Program-made: the position numbers and the translations under genes
DNA from: Rhyacichthys aspro
Taxonomy: Eukaryota > Chordata > Actinopteri > Gobiiformes > Rhyacichthyidae
DNA: 64,000 bases
Direction: 5' to 3'
Assembly (NCBI GenBank): GCA_036850595.1
Contig: CM072158.1
Location: 16,445,422 to 16,509,421 of the forward strand
In this document: positions 11,548 through 23,479 of the stretch, piece after piece
How positions within the stretch are numbered: the first letter of the stretch is position 1
How the letters are laid out: each line of letters begins with the position of its first letter
Notes under the pieces: generated by a model
What the model was told of the DNA's origin: nothing
Seen by the model: only the letters and a program-made list of their open reading frames with translations
Databases searched by the model: none

Positions 11548-11870
11548 TTAAATTAAGGCACAAATAACAGGCACCAACTGTATTGCTACATAAAGCAGAA
11601 AAGAAAATAGAATATAGACTTTGCAAACTATTGTAGCATTAATTTCAAGTTTTTCTTTAAGAATATGAGCATCTCTGCATTTTTTGTAGAAAGTTTGTTT
11701 TCTCATCCTGCTTTTCTCATCTATAAAATTCCCTGCTGTGCTAAAAAGGGTGCTCACAAACAACACTTGTGCATGGAGCATTGATATTTCTCTTTGTTTC
11801 TTACTGTCCTTACCATACGGTTGCTGTATTTGCAGAGCTCCACTCGGTCTTAGTGCTTGCTACAGCTGTA
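11548..11870 (-). pseudogene. Decayed hAT transposase, C-terminal dimerisation region
   Basis: A minus-strand frame reads LFSTAGNFIDEKSRMR followed by a Lys-rich stretch ending HILKEKLEIN. The hAT C-terminal domain typically reads SERLFSTAG, then a loop with D/E-K-R-S-R, then LIFLKKNL. Just upstream a second frame reads NAPCTSVVCE, the counterpart of the preceding IPATSVPSE motif, so a frameshift separates the halves. Further upstream HINEYEEFLQL precedes a stop and loosely fits the acidic segment before the WW motif. Stops and the frameshift make it non-functional. The catalytic DDE core was not identified. Confidence 0.65.
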
Positions 11871-12194
11871 AAAACTCCTCATATTCATTGATGTGACTTG
11901 CCGCCTTCAATTGTCTGATGAGGTTCGTGGTGTCCTATGTTTGAGTTTGACATCTCAAAAAAAGCCAGATCCGAGATGCCATTTTTGTGGTAAACAATTG
12001 AAAGTCTCCCCCATTTTGCATCATTTGATCGGCCATTCCAGCCAGTCACACTATTTTTGGCCATTATCATCCAATCATGATCAATGGCCAATCGATCGGA
12101 CTTTACAACATGCTTATTTGGGACACGTTTTATTCCATTCGGCAATCTAAACAACAGTACAATTGCAGTAAAAAGGATAAGATCGGTTAGGTAG
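11871..12194. other. Possible remainder of the hAT copy
   Basis: Contains several GGCCATT and GATCGG strings (12010-12110), open on both strands for about 85-90 codons, without a recognisable zinc finger or transposase motif. Position suggests transposon-derived sequence, but I cannot prove it. Confidence 0.3.
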
Positions 12195-12560
12195 GGGTTT
12201 GTGTGTCGTTAAGATGTGGGTTCCATCAGCTCATTGTGGTTGCAGCTTTGAAATTGCATTCCCGCAACGAATCCTGTTACAGAGCATAGCAAACAGGATT
12301 ACACAAGCCTCTCTTGTCCAATTAATTATCAAGCCTTTTGGGGAAATAAACTCTCCTTATCTCCCTCTGGCATCACAGCAGTACTTCTTTTAGATGGTTG
12401 GGGAGTTTTAAATGCAACTCTGGAGAATACTACCGCATGAACCAGGGGGCTCTTCAAACCAACCAACGTGGTCTAATCAAGAAGGATTGTCCCACATCTA
12501 ATTAAAACTCCACAGAGCCATTTGCAGAGTTCACATTAATCTCAGCTTTTGTAAGAAACA
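12195..12560. promoter_or_regulatory. Candidate conserved element with TAATTA core
   Basis: Unique block with CCAATTAATTATCAAG near 12319, TCTAATTAAAACTCC near 12497 and CACATTAATC near 12532, three homeodomain-type cores, in a repeat-free stretch. No exon features. Confidence 0.33.
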
Positions 12561-13430
12561 GACTAATTGGTTTGGAATTTGGAGATAACTCCTGACCATA
12601 TCTTCACTAGAGCAACGATGAACCATTCTCACAGAAATTTGGGGGTTTTTGACAGCCCTGGTACACCAAGAAATACATGGCATATCGATAGTCACCAATA
12701 AATAAGAAGAAAATCACGTTTTATCTTGTATGATGTGTTCATTTAGCGCTAGAACTGCTCTTAACCTGGGTTTGGAGAGCTTTTTATGGAGAGTTTAGGT
12801 CTCAAAAGCAGTGTTACATTTAAAATAATACATTGTGCATTACCAAAAATGTCATAATCTGTGCTTATTTAGATACATCTGTTAAAAATATTGACAATAC
12901 TTTCCTTACTGGTGCTCTGAGAACGAATAAAATCCATATCTATCCACGATAATCAATTAATTGCTTTATCATTGTCAATTTAATGCAATAAATATTAGCA
13001 AACGGATTGCTTTTCCTTGTTTTTACATTAGCTTGGACCAAATGCAAGGTCTCTATATATTCTGTAGACTACCGCTGTCACATGTTAATTATTCTTTTTG
13101 GTTCCAATGTCTCCCACTGTTATATGTTCTATTTTCCATACTCTTTCTTCTGAAACACTGATATTCATGTATCACTGGTTTGCAGAGGCATCATATATAC
13201 TGTTTTATGAGACTGGTTTGAGTGGAGCCGTGCTGTGCCCAAGTCCAGTGTCTTTTCAAATGTGGGGGGTATCTCTTTCGTGCAGCACCATTTCTTTGAG
13301 GTCTTTGTTCTCCATGTGGAGCTTGGAAGCAAAAGCCTGAGCAAACTCAGCCCAGGGCATTTCTCAAGGTCACAGCCTTTATGTTTGTTGCTTCACTAGG
13401 ACTTAGGAATAAATAAAAAAATATATAATC
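12561..13430. other. Non-coding, nothing recognised
   Basis: AT-rich. No repeat or exon recognised. Confidence 0.55.
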
Positions 13431-13800
13431 TTTGCATCCACCGAGCTCTGGCCCAAACATTGTGCCAGTGTGGGCGGTCCAATCAAAGTCTCTCCATTCG
13501 TGCTGCGTGGAAGTACAGCCCCCGGTTAAAGATAGCAGCGCATCCTCAAGTGGCAGGACGAACATTCCTTGGCTCTGGCTTTGCCTCCGACAGCTGCTCC
13601 AGGAGTGTTGTGTCAGTTCATCTCAGCGTAAAGGCGCACTGGGGGAGCATACACAGCCTCCGAATCCATCCAGTCCTGAATGTGGAGCAGCCGAGGAAAC
13701 GACTAACACCTCTGGGTGAGGCTGTGAGCAACAGTCGGGAACCTCTCAACTCTGTGACTATAACAGGCTCCGTGGGCAACACTGGACGTGATGGTAAAAG
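13431..13800. promoter_or_regulatory. GC-raised island open in several frames, candidate conserved element
   Basis: Overlapping open frames (plus 13432-13719 and 13460-13891, minus 13618-13869) reflect the lower A+T. None gives a recognisable domain. CTGGGTGAGG near 13710 resembles a donor, but no paired acceptor with a good pyrimidine tract was found. Confidence 0.25.
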
Positions 13801-14343
13801 GATGACAGGCAGCAAAATAAGACCGGAATTTAGTAATCGCCATGTTGTCACATTATTATATTTATTCATAATGAGCTTGTCTGTAAAGTGACAATGTCTT
13901 CAGTGCAAGAAAAAACAAAAAAAAAGCACAAATGCTGCACTTGATAATTACTTTCATTCACAATTCACAGTATATTTTATCAACATGTTCTATTTCTAAC
14001 ACAAAATGAATAAATGTTGCCTGTAATGACAATGACAAGAGGGTATACATTGAATGAACTGGTTCTGACTCATGACTGCTGTTGATTTTGAATGAAAGCT
14101 TCCGGGGTTACCTCTACACTGAGAAGGTCTTGTATGCACCATTGAGAAGGTCTTGTATGCATTACCTCCTGTCATTTTAGTGGTAACTGTTTGACTAATG
14201 GGCTTAAAGGCAATTTTTTTTTAGCCCTTTGGAGAATTTCTAACATCCCAAAATATGAAATCAGGCAATAAACAAAACAATAACTCACCACTTTGAGGAG
14301 GGGCCCTATAAACTGTTGGTGCCCTGACAGTTGATTTAAATAT
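13801..14343. other. Non-coding; contains a 23-bp direct duplication
   Basis: AT-rich. The only structure seen is GAGAAGGTCTTGTATGCA at 14121-14138, repeated exactly at 14144-14161. Confidence 0.6.
14121..14161. repeat. Two-copy tandem repeat, 23-bp period
   Basis: GAGAAGGTCTTGTATGCA occurs twice with exact identity, 23 bp apart. Confidence 0.9.
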
Positions 14344-14912
14344 TAGGGCTAGGCAATAATTTGAATTCATTTGATTAATTCTGGTTTCAACATTACCTAT
14401 ATCGCTAAATCAAATTTAACAGAAAAAACATTTTTTGTAATAATGCACTGCACACTGTGTAGTGGCTAGTCCTGCTGCTAGCACCAGAGCAGCTCTAATA
14501 ATGTCTGTGGTGACTCTGCATGTGCAATCACCAGAGAAAGTAATCTATTCCTTTTGAAAAGCTTTGGTTTAGCGAAGTGGCAGGAAAAAGATCAACAGAA
14601 ACGGAAACATCTCTACAGTGCAGTTTACTTTACTGATTAATGCAAATTCACCACGTGGTCAGAACGCTTAACGTCTTTTAACAAGGCTTTGTTGCAGCTT
14701 TATTTTAACTCTGAGGGTAATGCTCACTGCTGCTGCTGCTGCTGCTTTGCCATGAACGTTTTGTATTGGCAAAATAATAATAAAAACAATGAAAAAAAAA
14801 AAAAAAAAAATGTAATTACCTTTTTAGGTCAGTAACAAGACAAAAAAAAAGATTAAAATCCTAAATTCTTCAAATCGAGATTTTAGTTTTTAGCTATATT
14901 GCTCAGCCCCTG
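14344..14912. mobile_element. Non-autonomous DNA transposon remnant, 569 bp (GGGCTxGGCAATA termini)
   Basis: Left end TAGGGCTAGGCAATAATTTG. The complement of the right end reads CAGGGGCTGAGCAATATAGC. Both fit a common fish family beginning CAGGGCTGGGCAATA, with AATCGA/TTCAAAT strings just inside each terminus. Inside are a (CTG)6 run at 14728-14746 and an A run at about 14791-14809. No intact target duplication and no transposase frame. Assignment to hAT is from memory. Confidence 0.55.
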
Positions 14913-16559
14913 TGTTTCTTGCTGCAATACTGTGAGCCACAAGTGATGATGATCCTATATCCCATTCTTCGAAAACAGCTATGGATCTATTGTTGTAGGC
15001 ACATTTATCTTTCTAATTTTATTTTGAAATAGTTCAATATAGGGACTAGCTTGCTACTTGCAGCAAATGTAACATGAAAGCCACTTTAACTCCAGGTAGA
15101 GTTAGCTTATGTTCATTGTTTTCTAATAACCACTAAACCAGCTGGGCATAAATTAAATAACAATTCTAAAATAAAATCAAAGTGTCAGTATTTATTGCTG
15201 TGAATTAATGATAATAATTGTTGTGCTTCGTGTCACTTCCATTTTACTTTACTGCTTTTTTTACTCACTTCTTGTTATTGTAAATTACCTCAAGTGAAAT
15301 GAAGATGCATACTGTGGTGTGTCCTCAGTGAGCAAGGTCATGTGTTCCATGCACACTTGAAAATCAACATAATTACTTTTATCAGAATACGACAGCACAT
15401 TTTCTTGTATAAAAGAACACAGCAATTCAATGAAAGTAAGAGTAAAGATGATAAAGAGCTACAAGTATGGAGTTAATATTCTTTATTTAAGATCCTGACA
15501 GATTTCATGCATTTTATGATCCAATGGAGGGCATACAATATAAAATAAGCGCAAAAATGTCACTAATTTCCTTAAATGGAAACTTGACAAGTATTTGCAT
15601 AATATTAGCATGACTCAACTACTGTGAATGGCAGTAAAAAAAAAAAAAAAAGAAAAGAAAAAGAAACCATAACAACCAATGATTAAAACGATTTCAGATA
15701 AAAGCCTGGTTCTGACTGTAATTTATGTCAGTTTAAAAGTCCATTTAAGAGCTACAAGTGGAGCTGAAAGGTCACCAATTGGTTGGAAAAAGCTATAACA
15801 TTATAGCAGCACTTTGCACAAGCTGAAAAAGTAGCCACATTACACCATTCCATTTCCTGAAGGACCTTTGAGTTTTAAAGTTCAGACACTTTTTTTTTTT
15901 TTTTCACATAAACACACTTTTTGACATTGTCGTCTTTACATTCTGGCGTATATCTTTCAAACGTGAGGAGGATTTGAAGCCATTATGGTAGTATGGGTAT
16001 AGATAAGCTGTATATTTGTTAAGAGACAGAAGATGATGGGAAGTAGTAGCAGTAGAGTAAACTTATTGGGATTTGGTCCCCTTCAGTAAGACTTGTGGTA
16101 TGATTCCATTGAGAATGTCACCACATACACCGCAGATGTCGTATCAGATCAAAAACAGGAATGTGACAAGATGCTCAAACCACATCAATTGATTGTTTTC
16201 CAGGAGGATAAAGAGTCATGTCTTTTGGAGTAAAATAAAACAAGCTGAGTCCAAATGGGAAGCAATAGTTGGTGAAAGCTTATGCAATTATTGTTTTGAT
16301 TCTTTCTTAAAACTAACACCACTCTCCACAAACAGCGCCATCTAGTGTATCTCTTAAGAAAAGCTCAATCTGTTGTGTCATTTAATCCAGAGCTGAAAAT
16401 GCCATTGCCAAAGCTATGCTCTCCAGGAGATAACCACACGATATGGGTCCTTTTCTATTTTGGTCCGAATTGAAGGAAGCGGATTCCAAGTGTAAACACA
16501 TCCTAAGTAGAACTAAGTAGAAGACGTGCACTGGTAATAAGTGGATATTTGCTGTATTG
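14913..16559. other. Non-coding; homopolymer tracts only
   Basis: AT-rich, with A-rich (about 15637-15665) and T-rich (about 15890-15905) tracts. No recognisable transposon end or exon. Confidence 0.6.
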
Positions 16560-16758
16560 ATTCATTTATCCTTTGTTTGGGGGTTGGGGGCGGCTGGAGC
16601 TTATGCCAGCTGCTTTGGGTGTGGTTTGGGGTTAATCGCAGGGTTAACACTGCAGGCACACACTAAACAAACAACCATTCGAACTCTTTGCTCTTCATTA
16701 TGGGCAGTTTAGAGTCACCAGTTAGTGACTCAGAGGAAGCCACGAGGAGGACATGCTG
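16560..16758 (-). mobile_element. Fish non-LTR retroposon 3' fragment (CCTATCCCAGCTG family)
   Basis: GGCGGCTGGAGCTTATGCCA, GTTAATCGCAGGGTTAACAC, AACAACCATTC and CAGTTTAGAGTCACCAGTTA occur in the order of the very common fish repeat. The related plus-strand copy at 26239 shows that this reading is the complement of the sense strand, so the copy is on minus. Likely the 3' end of an L2/CR1-like LINE or a SINE sharing that tail. Confidence 0.65.
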
Positions 16759-17047
16759 ACTATACAAAGGAAGGATCCGACCACCATGATGCTTTTGCCA
16801 ATTATAAACACATAACATAAAAATTAACATTACACAATACGATATGTGTGCACTTTTAATGGTGTTGGGGTATTTTGTTGGAGGGGATTCTCGTGGGCTG
16901 GTGAGTCCAAATGTAAAATAAAGTTTTATTTTATTATTTTTTAATAGAAGCATATTCAGAGCGCTATATGATTTGGTGATTTTGATGTATCTCGTTACAG
17001 ATATATGGTAGTATGTCCTATTCATTTAAATAAGTCTGAAACTGTTA
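16759..17047. other. Non-coding, nothing recognised
   Basis: AT-rich spacer between a retroposon fragment and a dispersed repeat. Confidence 0.55.
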
Positions 17048-17431
17048 CCTACCTACTCACTGACAGCACACACACAGTCTGTTGCCATTTGTCTTGACAA
17101 TTTTAGTCAGTTATTATTTCTCTGCATCATTTTAATATTTTAATGTGTGCATTTGTTTTATTGTTTATTATTAATGTATATTATTATTATTGTTATTTTT
17201 ATTATTATTATTTGTTGTTGTTTTTTTTTGTTGTTGTTGTTGTGGTGGTTGTTGTTTTTTTTTTTTGTAGTAAGAGCAATTTTTATTTTTTATTTTTTTG
17301 CAGGAATTATCTTTCAGAATCAGAATTTGCTAATGTTGACAGCTAATGCTCTTTTGTCTATTGTTTATATAGGGCTTTTTCAATTCACTTAACTTCCAAT
17401 GCTAATGCTAATATGAACCACAGCATGAATA
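17048..17431. repeat. Dispersed repeat copy, interrupted by a T-rich block (partner 22715-22886)
   Basis: Starts ACTCACTGACAGCACACACA and, after an interruption, continues TTGCAGGAATTATCTTTCAG, GACAGCTAATGCTCTTTTGTC, TATAGGGCTTTTTCAATTCA and CACAGCATG. The partner has the same segments without the 17150-17300 block. The family is unidentified. Confidence 0.65.
17177..17275. repeat. TTA/TTG trinucleotide and poly-T tract
   Basis: Runs of TTATTA, then TTGTTG and GTTGTTGTTGTTGTGG, then T tracts. The open frames here are low-complexity artefacts. Confidence 0.85.
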
Positions 17432-19419
17432 CACTGAAACTAGTTATAAACAGTAAAAAAAAACAAAAAACAAACAAACAAAAAACTCAATTAAAAAAAC
17501 TGTAAAATCCCTACTTTTTCTGTGCAACCTCTTCTGAAGGATGCATGACAGGACACAACAAGAAAAGACAAAAAGGAAAAATAAAATTTGTAGAGAAGTT
17601 CAGTGTTATCAACTTGGCACTAAATTTAAGCTGAGTGAGCACCTTAGCATTACTTTTAATTCAAAGCGAAGTCATCCAAACAAAAGCTGATAATGAACCA
17701 TCAGAACGAACATATCATTATAATTGCTCGCGATTTCTCTTATGGACCAAATACAAACTACTTACAGTATTCCGCATGTGTTTGCAGCTCCACACAAAAG
17801 AACAAAGAGATTCCTCTGTCTCGACTGTATCAAAAGCTCTAAAATAATTAAACAGCGAACGGCTTGACTATTTACTGCAATAAATCATTCCTAGAGTCGG
17901 TTTGAAGGGTTTGTGTTGGCTAAAAGTGTGAGACAATTAAAATGGAGGAAGACAATCTGGTTTTGCTGCACTGGCGCTTGGGTTTTCTTGTCTTCGTATG
18001 TAACACAATTAAACGCAGTAGAATGACTACACTCGACAGCTTTTCATGCCATATTCTGTATAATGAGTGTGTAAACATGGATTTGTGTTTACTAGTTTTG
18101 ATTGGGTGTTTATGTATCCAGTTTGTGTCTTTTGTGATATCAGAACAAAGAAAGAAGTTTTTATACCTGAAGAGTGAAGTGAATGGGATTTTTTTACATT
18201 TTTTTTTGTTTCCTACAGCTGGAATAAACTTTAGCAAAAACGAAACATGGTGTTAGCTGTACATTTAATACAGTGAATAGTATTTGATTGAATATTTGAA
18301 GATTTAATTCAGCTTTCAACTCTCCAAACAAGCCAAATCTGAAAACACTGTGCAGTCTGTGTAAACTATGAGCCATTATACGGTTAATACATGTTTATTG
18401 TGCTACATCACGGCCACTCAAGGATGTAGGGGTCACCTCAAAGTGTTTTTCCTCTGCTTATTTCTCCTTCACCTCTGCTCGCCACTATTTAATAGCACTA
18501 ACCTTGCAGTGTTTTGTACAGTAAGACACAGCAGTTCAAATCTGACAAGTAGTATTTATCTTGAAACAGGAATATGAAAAAAAAATAATTTCAATAGGGC
18601 TATAACCAGAGCTTCATTGGGACTAGGATCCGGCACCTCCTGTGGCACATCATTTTTATTTTTTTTTTCTAGAAGAAGTTTTATAATTCAGGCAGTCAAA
18701 CCAAAGAGCTAAAGAGAAAGGCAGCAAATGCATCAATAGAGACTGTTATAGCTACATAGCTGTCATGGTATGGCGTAATTTAGTGTAGCATTGGTAACCA
18801 AACCTGTCCTATCATTGTGTGAAAACTGAGGTAAAAAAAAAAGAAAAAAGAAAAAGAAAAGAAACGTTTTTAGGTCATATAACGTAATGAAGAGAGTCTG
18901 AAATCTTAGGTAAATGGCAAGAACCAAGTATATTTAGGATCAAAAACAGGCTCCATTGTCTGTCAAAGCAAATCTAGTGAATGCTTAGCCCTTGTTCAGC
19001 TAATAACCTAAATTGAAATTGCCTTTAATTCACTTTTAAATATACACAATGGTAAAAATAATACTGAAGTCTGGAACGCTGAGGCCTCATGTTATGTATG
19101 GCCATGACCCTACTAAACCCTGATGCTGAGATCTTCACTGTTGACATCAAATGCAGATGGAGCAAGGTAAAGGCAAAAGTGTTCTATTGTACATCATTAC
19201 AGGAAGTACCAGATGGATCAACACGAGAGTCCAAAGGTGTTACGCCATAGCTAACATCAGTGACCCCAGATGATCTTACAGGACAGTTTTTACCATGATG
19301 CAACAGTTTTGTTTAGTGTATGTTCCGTCATGGCCTAAATCAATAATCTTCAAATGTGAGCTACTCCTACTCATCTTTCAACTCCTCCACAAACACCACG
19401 CTCTAGGAACAGTTTAATT
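17432..19419. other. Non-coding; purine-rich tracts
   Basis: AT-rich. A/G tracts at about 17455-17490 and 18830-18865. The open frames seen (for example 17942-18256, plus) give no recognisable domain. Confidence 0.55.
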
Positions 19420-19530
19420 AAAGACGGCGTTGATTCCACGGCTCCCAAAATGGCCGCATCTCAGGAGGCTCATCCGGTCGTATTTAATGTGACAGCGAGT
19501 AGGTTACCATTGTTATAACAGACTTTCACA
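19420..19530. promoter_or_regulatory. Candidate conserved element
   Basis: Short GC-raised patch with GTTTAATTAAAGACGGCG near 19408-19425 and CAAAATGGCCGC near 19446, a YY1-like string. Functional status unknown. Confidence 0.22.
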
Positions 19531-20119
19531 GTTCATTAAACCGCCGGAGTATGTCAAAGCAGAAGTTGTTACTTTACCATTCAGCACATTTGTTGTGGCT
19601 GATTGAATTTCTGTGGAAAAACACTGTGTGATACAAACAGTGGGCGACAGAGCGTGAGAAAGCGCTCTTTGGTTGGAATCAAGCAAATGTATTCAATTCA
19701 TAACCTCTTACAACACTGTGGTCCAACTCAAATATAAAGTGACAGCATGGAATTGATTAGCACTTAGCACTTATTACAAACATTCTCAAGGATCGAGTGT
19801 AATGTGGAGGAAGGAACTTGGAACTATGCAGCTATTAATGCTCTCTGTGGGTTGCCCAATCAACACATTACTAGGTCTACTTATCCTAGTGCCATGTTAA
19901 TTACTGCAAGCAGGAAAAACGCTACCTCTTGAGACTTTTGCTATATTCAATGGGTGCTTTTTTTTTTTTTTTTTTTGCAATCTTAGCAGGTGCTTGTTAC
20001 AGAGTCAAAAAAGTTCTCGTTAAAAGTGTGAACTTCAATCTCGACAGAATATTCCCCTTGTTTTGGTCTTTTTCTCCCCACACAGGGCTCCGGAGGTTTT
20101 GATCTGGCTGGAAAGTCTC

Positions 20120-20350
20120 ACTTATTGTGCATTATTTAAACGGTCATTAGTCTCCCACATTGGCTTACTTCCTGTCGCAAGGCCCTGGGCTTTCATTATT
20201 GCATCGGTTACCATCCCATTATATGCAAATGACTCATGCTAAGTATAGAATCTATCATATATAAAATATCAATTACCCTGACACTAAGAGCTTTGCAGTA
20301 AGGGATAAGGAACTATATCCCGAGGAAAGGCTGCCAGCGCCTGAGGGGGA
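20120..20350. promoter_or_regulatory. Candidate enhancer with overlapping octamer and AP-1 sites
   Basis: ATGCAAAT (20223-20230, POU octamer) shares its last T with TGACTCA (20230-20236, AP-1 consensus). The block also has ACGGTCATTAGTC near 20139 and is free of repeats. Confidence 0.33.
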
Positions 20351-22714
20351 CCAGCAGAGAATGCTGAAGGATGGACAAGATTGGAGATAGAAATATGATC
20401 CAATCCAGTTATTATTTACAAAAAGTCAGACTTTAAAGTTAATACAGTGTGCCAAAGAGAACATTAAACACATAATATATAAGAACACACACAAAACTAA
20501 AAAGAGTTCCTTCTGATGTGCTGTACAAACTCATCTCACAGTTTTGGTTGACTTTGAAGGTGCATAAGACTGAAGAAGGTTGGGCAGATTGGGCACAAGA
20601 TAACTGAGAATAAAAGATTTTCATTATTAATTTGAGGCGTAATGGAAGCGAACAAAGTGATGCTAAAACAGGAGAAAAGTACCATCTGGATACCATTTAA
20701 AAGGCAGGCAGCAGTTTTTTGAACTAACTGCGGATGTGCTAGTGAAGTTGGCTTGGATATAAAGTGGATTGGAAAAGTGAAAGTGATAAAAGCATGGATC
20801 AGCATTTCAAAATAGGCTTGACTTTGGCCTCGGTTGCTAAAAAATACAAAGTTGACTTTACAACCGTGCTTAACTGTTTGTCAAATGATCAGAAGAAAGC
20901 CAAAGAAGAGGAGGTCTATTTAGACAATAGGATGTCAGGAAAGTACTCCCTGTGAGGGTGGCATATATCATATACTGACCCTTCTAACCTGATTATCACC
21001 ATCGTGGTTGGCATTCTGTTTAAAAATCACCAGCTTAAATATTGTTATTTTAGTTTCTGCGGTGAATGGGCCTACATTAAAGTGCAACAACTAAAATCTA
21101 TGCTATATTGTGATCTCTACTATTATACTGTTTAACCAGTGTGATTTAGGATAGCAGTGTTTGCTTCTGAAATGGTAATAATAATACACTCAAAGGGCAG
21201 TTGGTTTGTAGATACATTCACTACATTACTTTGGGCAGGCATAAGTGTGGTATAGCTGGTTTCCACTGTGTGGGGATTAAAGATGATAGTTTTACATTGG
21301 TACTGATTTCAGAGCAGGGTAAAAGCGGCTAGATGATTGACACAACAGTTGGAGTAAATACGAAATACATTCAAATAAAAGCACAAAAGTAAAAACTGTA
21401 TCTTTGAAAGTGTAATACCCACTCAGAGTAGTACATTCTGTTCAAAGTTGTTCTTTGTAACAGAACAATTAGCTTGAAGGTCTCCAAGTAAATGCCATTT
21501 ATTTTTATTTATTTACATCCTTCAATCTACAATACTTTTGCCATAATGGCACTTTTTCCATTCAGGTACAAATGCCACTCTAAGTGTGTGTCTTCATGGC
21601 CTGTGTGCATTTAAAGGACTCATGTTGTGGGTGTACTGCTGCTTGTACATTTGTGAAAGTATATAAGAAGTTTGTGTCTATTTGGAGTCATGTTTGAAGA
21701 AAAAAATCACTGCCAGAGCACCGGCTGCTAATACCAGGAATTAGAAGCTCAAGCAAACATTGGAGGGCATAAGCAAAGCCAATAAATAATGCAAATCCAC
21801 TTTCATGCAAATTCTTTCATGGAGTGGGGAGAGCTTAGCGGAGGCCGTTGTGATTGACCCTCTTGTTAGCATAGGGCTCAAGAGCCACTGTGGTACAAGT
21901 GGGAGTGAACCGCGACAAGTACAAAGCAGAATTACACTAAAAGAGTGGATGATTCATTGTGCAATTCACACAACATCAATGTTTTCATATCTTAAAGTGC
22001 CCTGAAGTCCAACCCAGGTCAAGAACAAGCGTGCAGAGCAGTTTCAAGCAATGCTACCTGTGTTTTCATATAATATAAAATGGAATTTGAAAAAGCTATT
22101 TCTATGCACTCTAGAGAAGACTAAATTCTCCTTTGAAATTACAGTAGAGTCTAAAAACAAAGTGTAGACTAGACTATTTTTGTTTACTGTTGAATGAGTG
22201 GAAAGATGCAGCATAATCTCAGTTAAAACAGCTTTTTAAAAATGTTGGCTCTAAATTGAATATATAAGACTCGAAGGTCGAGTAAAATGAAAAATTGATG
22301 AATGTGTGCAAGAAGTAGCGAGGTCACCATAAAGATCAAGCATTACAGCAACAAAATGAGAGGTATTCCACTCATTCGTTTATATGAGCATGAAAGCTGA
22401 AAACACTAAGCTCTAGTTCTATCCAAATATGTTGGCTGCTGTGTTGTTTACCATAAGAGATTCAATAAAAACGCTAAAAAGAGAGCAATAGCCTTTACAT
22501 ACTTTACTTAAGTTGTATTTGTGAAATGTCTGTCTATGATGCAATAGGTTTGTTGCTTTATTGGTGTGTGCTACTCTCATCAGGCCGATCTGGGTTTAAC
22601 AGTCTTTGATGAAGAGGACCTAAATGTCTTTGGTGTTCTGGCCTCAACATCATGTGACTTTAAGCTTATGCTGGTAGCAATTATAAAACAGACAAATATC
22701 TATCTGTAATGTCC
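20351..22714. other. Non-coding; one small Lys-rich open frame of uncertain nature
   Basis: AT-rich. The 63-codon plus frame at 20764-20955 reads GLTLASVAKKYKVDFTTVL in its middle, which resembles a helix-turn-helix of transposase type, but nothing else of such a gene is present. Confidence 0.45.
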
Positions 22715-22886
22715 TCTACACACTCACTAACAGCACACACATAGTCGGTTACTTACCATTTGCTAAAATCATATTGTTTCTGCAGAATTTGCAATCTTTT
22801 TGACTGTTACGCTTTTGTCCATGGGGCTATTGCACTCCGCTTAACGTCTGCTGCCATAACAAGCACAAAGCTCATGCTGTTTACAA
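22715..22886. repeat. Dispersed repeat copy, uninterrupted (partner 17048-17431)
   Basis: ACTCACTAACAGCACACACA, TTTCTGCAGAATTTGCAATC, TTTGACTGTTACGCTTTTGTCC and GGGGCTATTGCACTCCGCTTAACG follow the same order as the 17-kb copy in about 170 bp. Confidence 0.65.
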
Positions 22887-23479
22887 ACCATAGGAGCTTC
22901 ATCACATGCGCTGTATAATAAAATGACATTTGGAGCTGGAAACAAATGGACACTGAGTAGTAATCTTGCTGTAGCTAAGTATAAGATGGCTAGGTTCATC
23001 TTAATCATCCTGCACAAACGTACATAAATTGCTTAATATAATGTATTTATTGCATCCTAGCATGTTGTATTGTTAAGTTACAAACACAATTTATTGTGTT
23101 CTTCTAAAAGCCCCAACTAATGCTAGCACCATATCATCTTTATTACAGCAAAGACCCTTATACAAATTGAATGAGGCTGTTAACAGTACTGCAGTCGACC
23201 GATAAAAGTGGACATTGCGGATTTTATTACAGTCAATGCAATTTGTTTTAAATGGATGTTTCAGTAATATGCATGCAAATCTAAATTAAGACTGGGCATC
23301 AAAAATAGATCAAAGTTGCTAAGAATACGCATGTCATGAAAAAGTTTGCTCACAAAGTTTTGACCATAACAATAAACAGTGGGTTTGGTGAGAAGAGCTG
23401 CCACCCAACTGTCAGATACAATGGAGTAAGCCCCGTCACTGATAAAATATCTCCACCTTTCCTGCTAATGACACCAGAA
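22887..23479. other. Non-coding, nothing recognised
   Basis: AT-rich. A GTCGACCGATAAAAG string near 23194 vaguely recalls a fish transposon end but is too short to call. Confidence 0.5.

Noticed and set aside
13460..13891. 143-codon plus frame overlapping two other open frames
   Set aside because: Several frames are open at once because the patch is GC-raised. The translations resemble nothing known.
17143..17392. Hydrophobic Val/Phe/Tyr/Ile-rich open frames
   Set aside because: Encoded entirely by TTA/TTG/T simple repeats, not membrane proteins.
18530..18550. GCAGTTCAAATCTGAC as a tRNA T-arm
   Set aside because: No acceptor stem, D-arm or anticodon arm around it. No tRNA gene was found anywhere in the window.
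23190..23240. GTCGACCGATAAAAG as a transposon end
   Set aside because: Too short and no partner terminus found.
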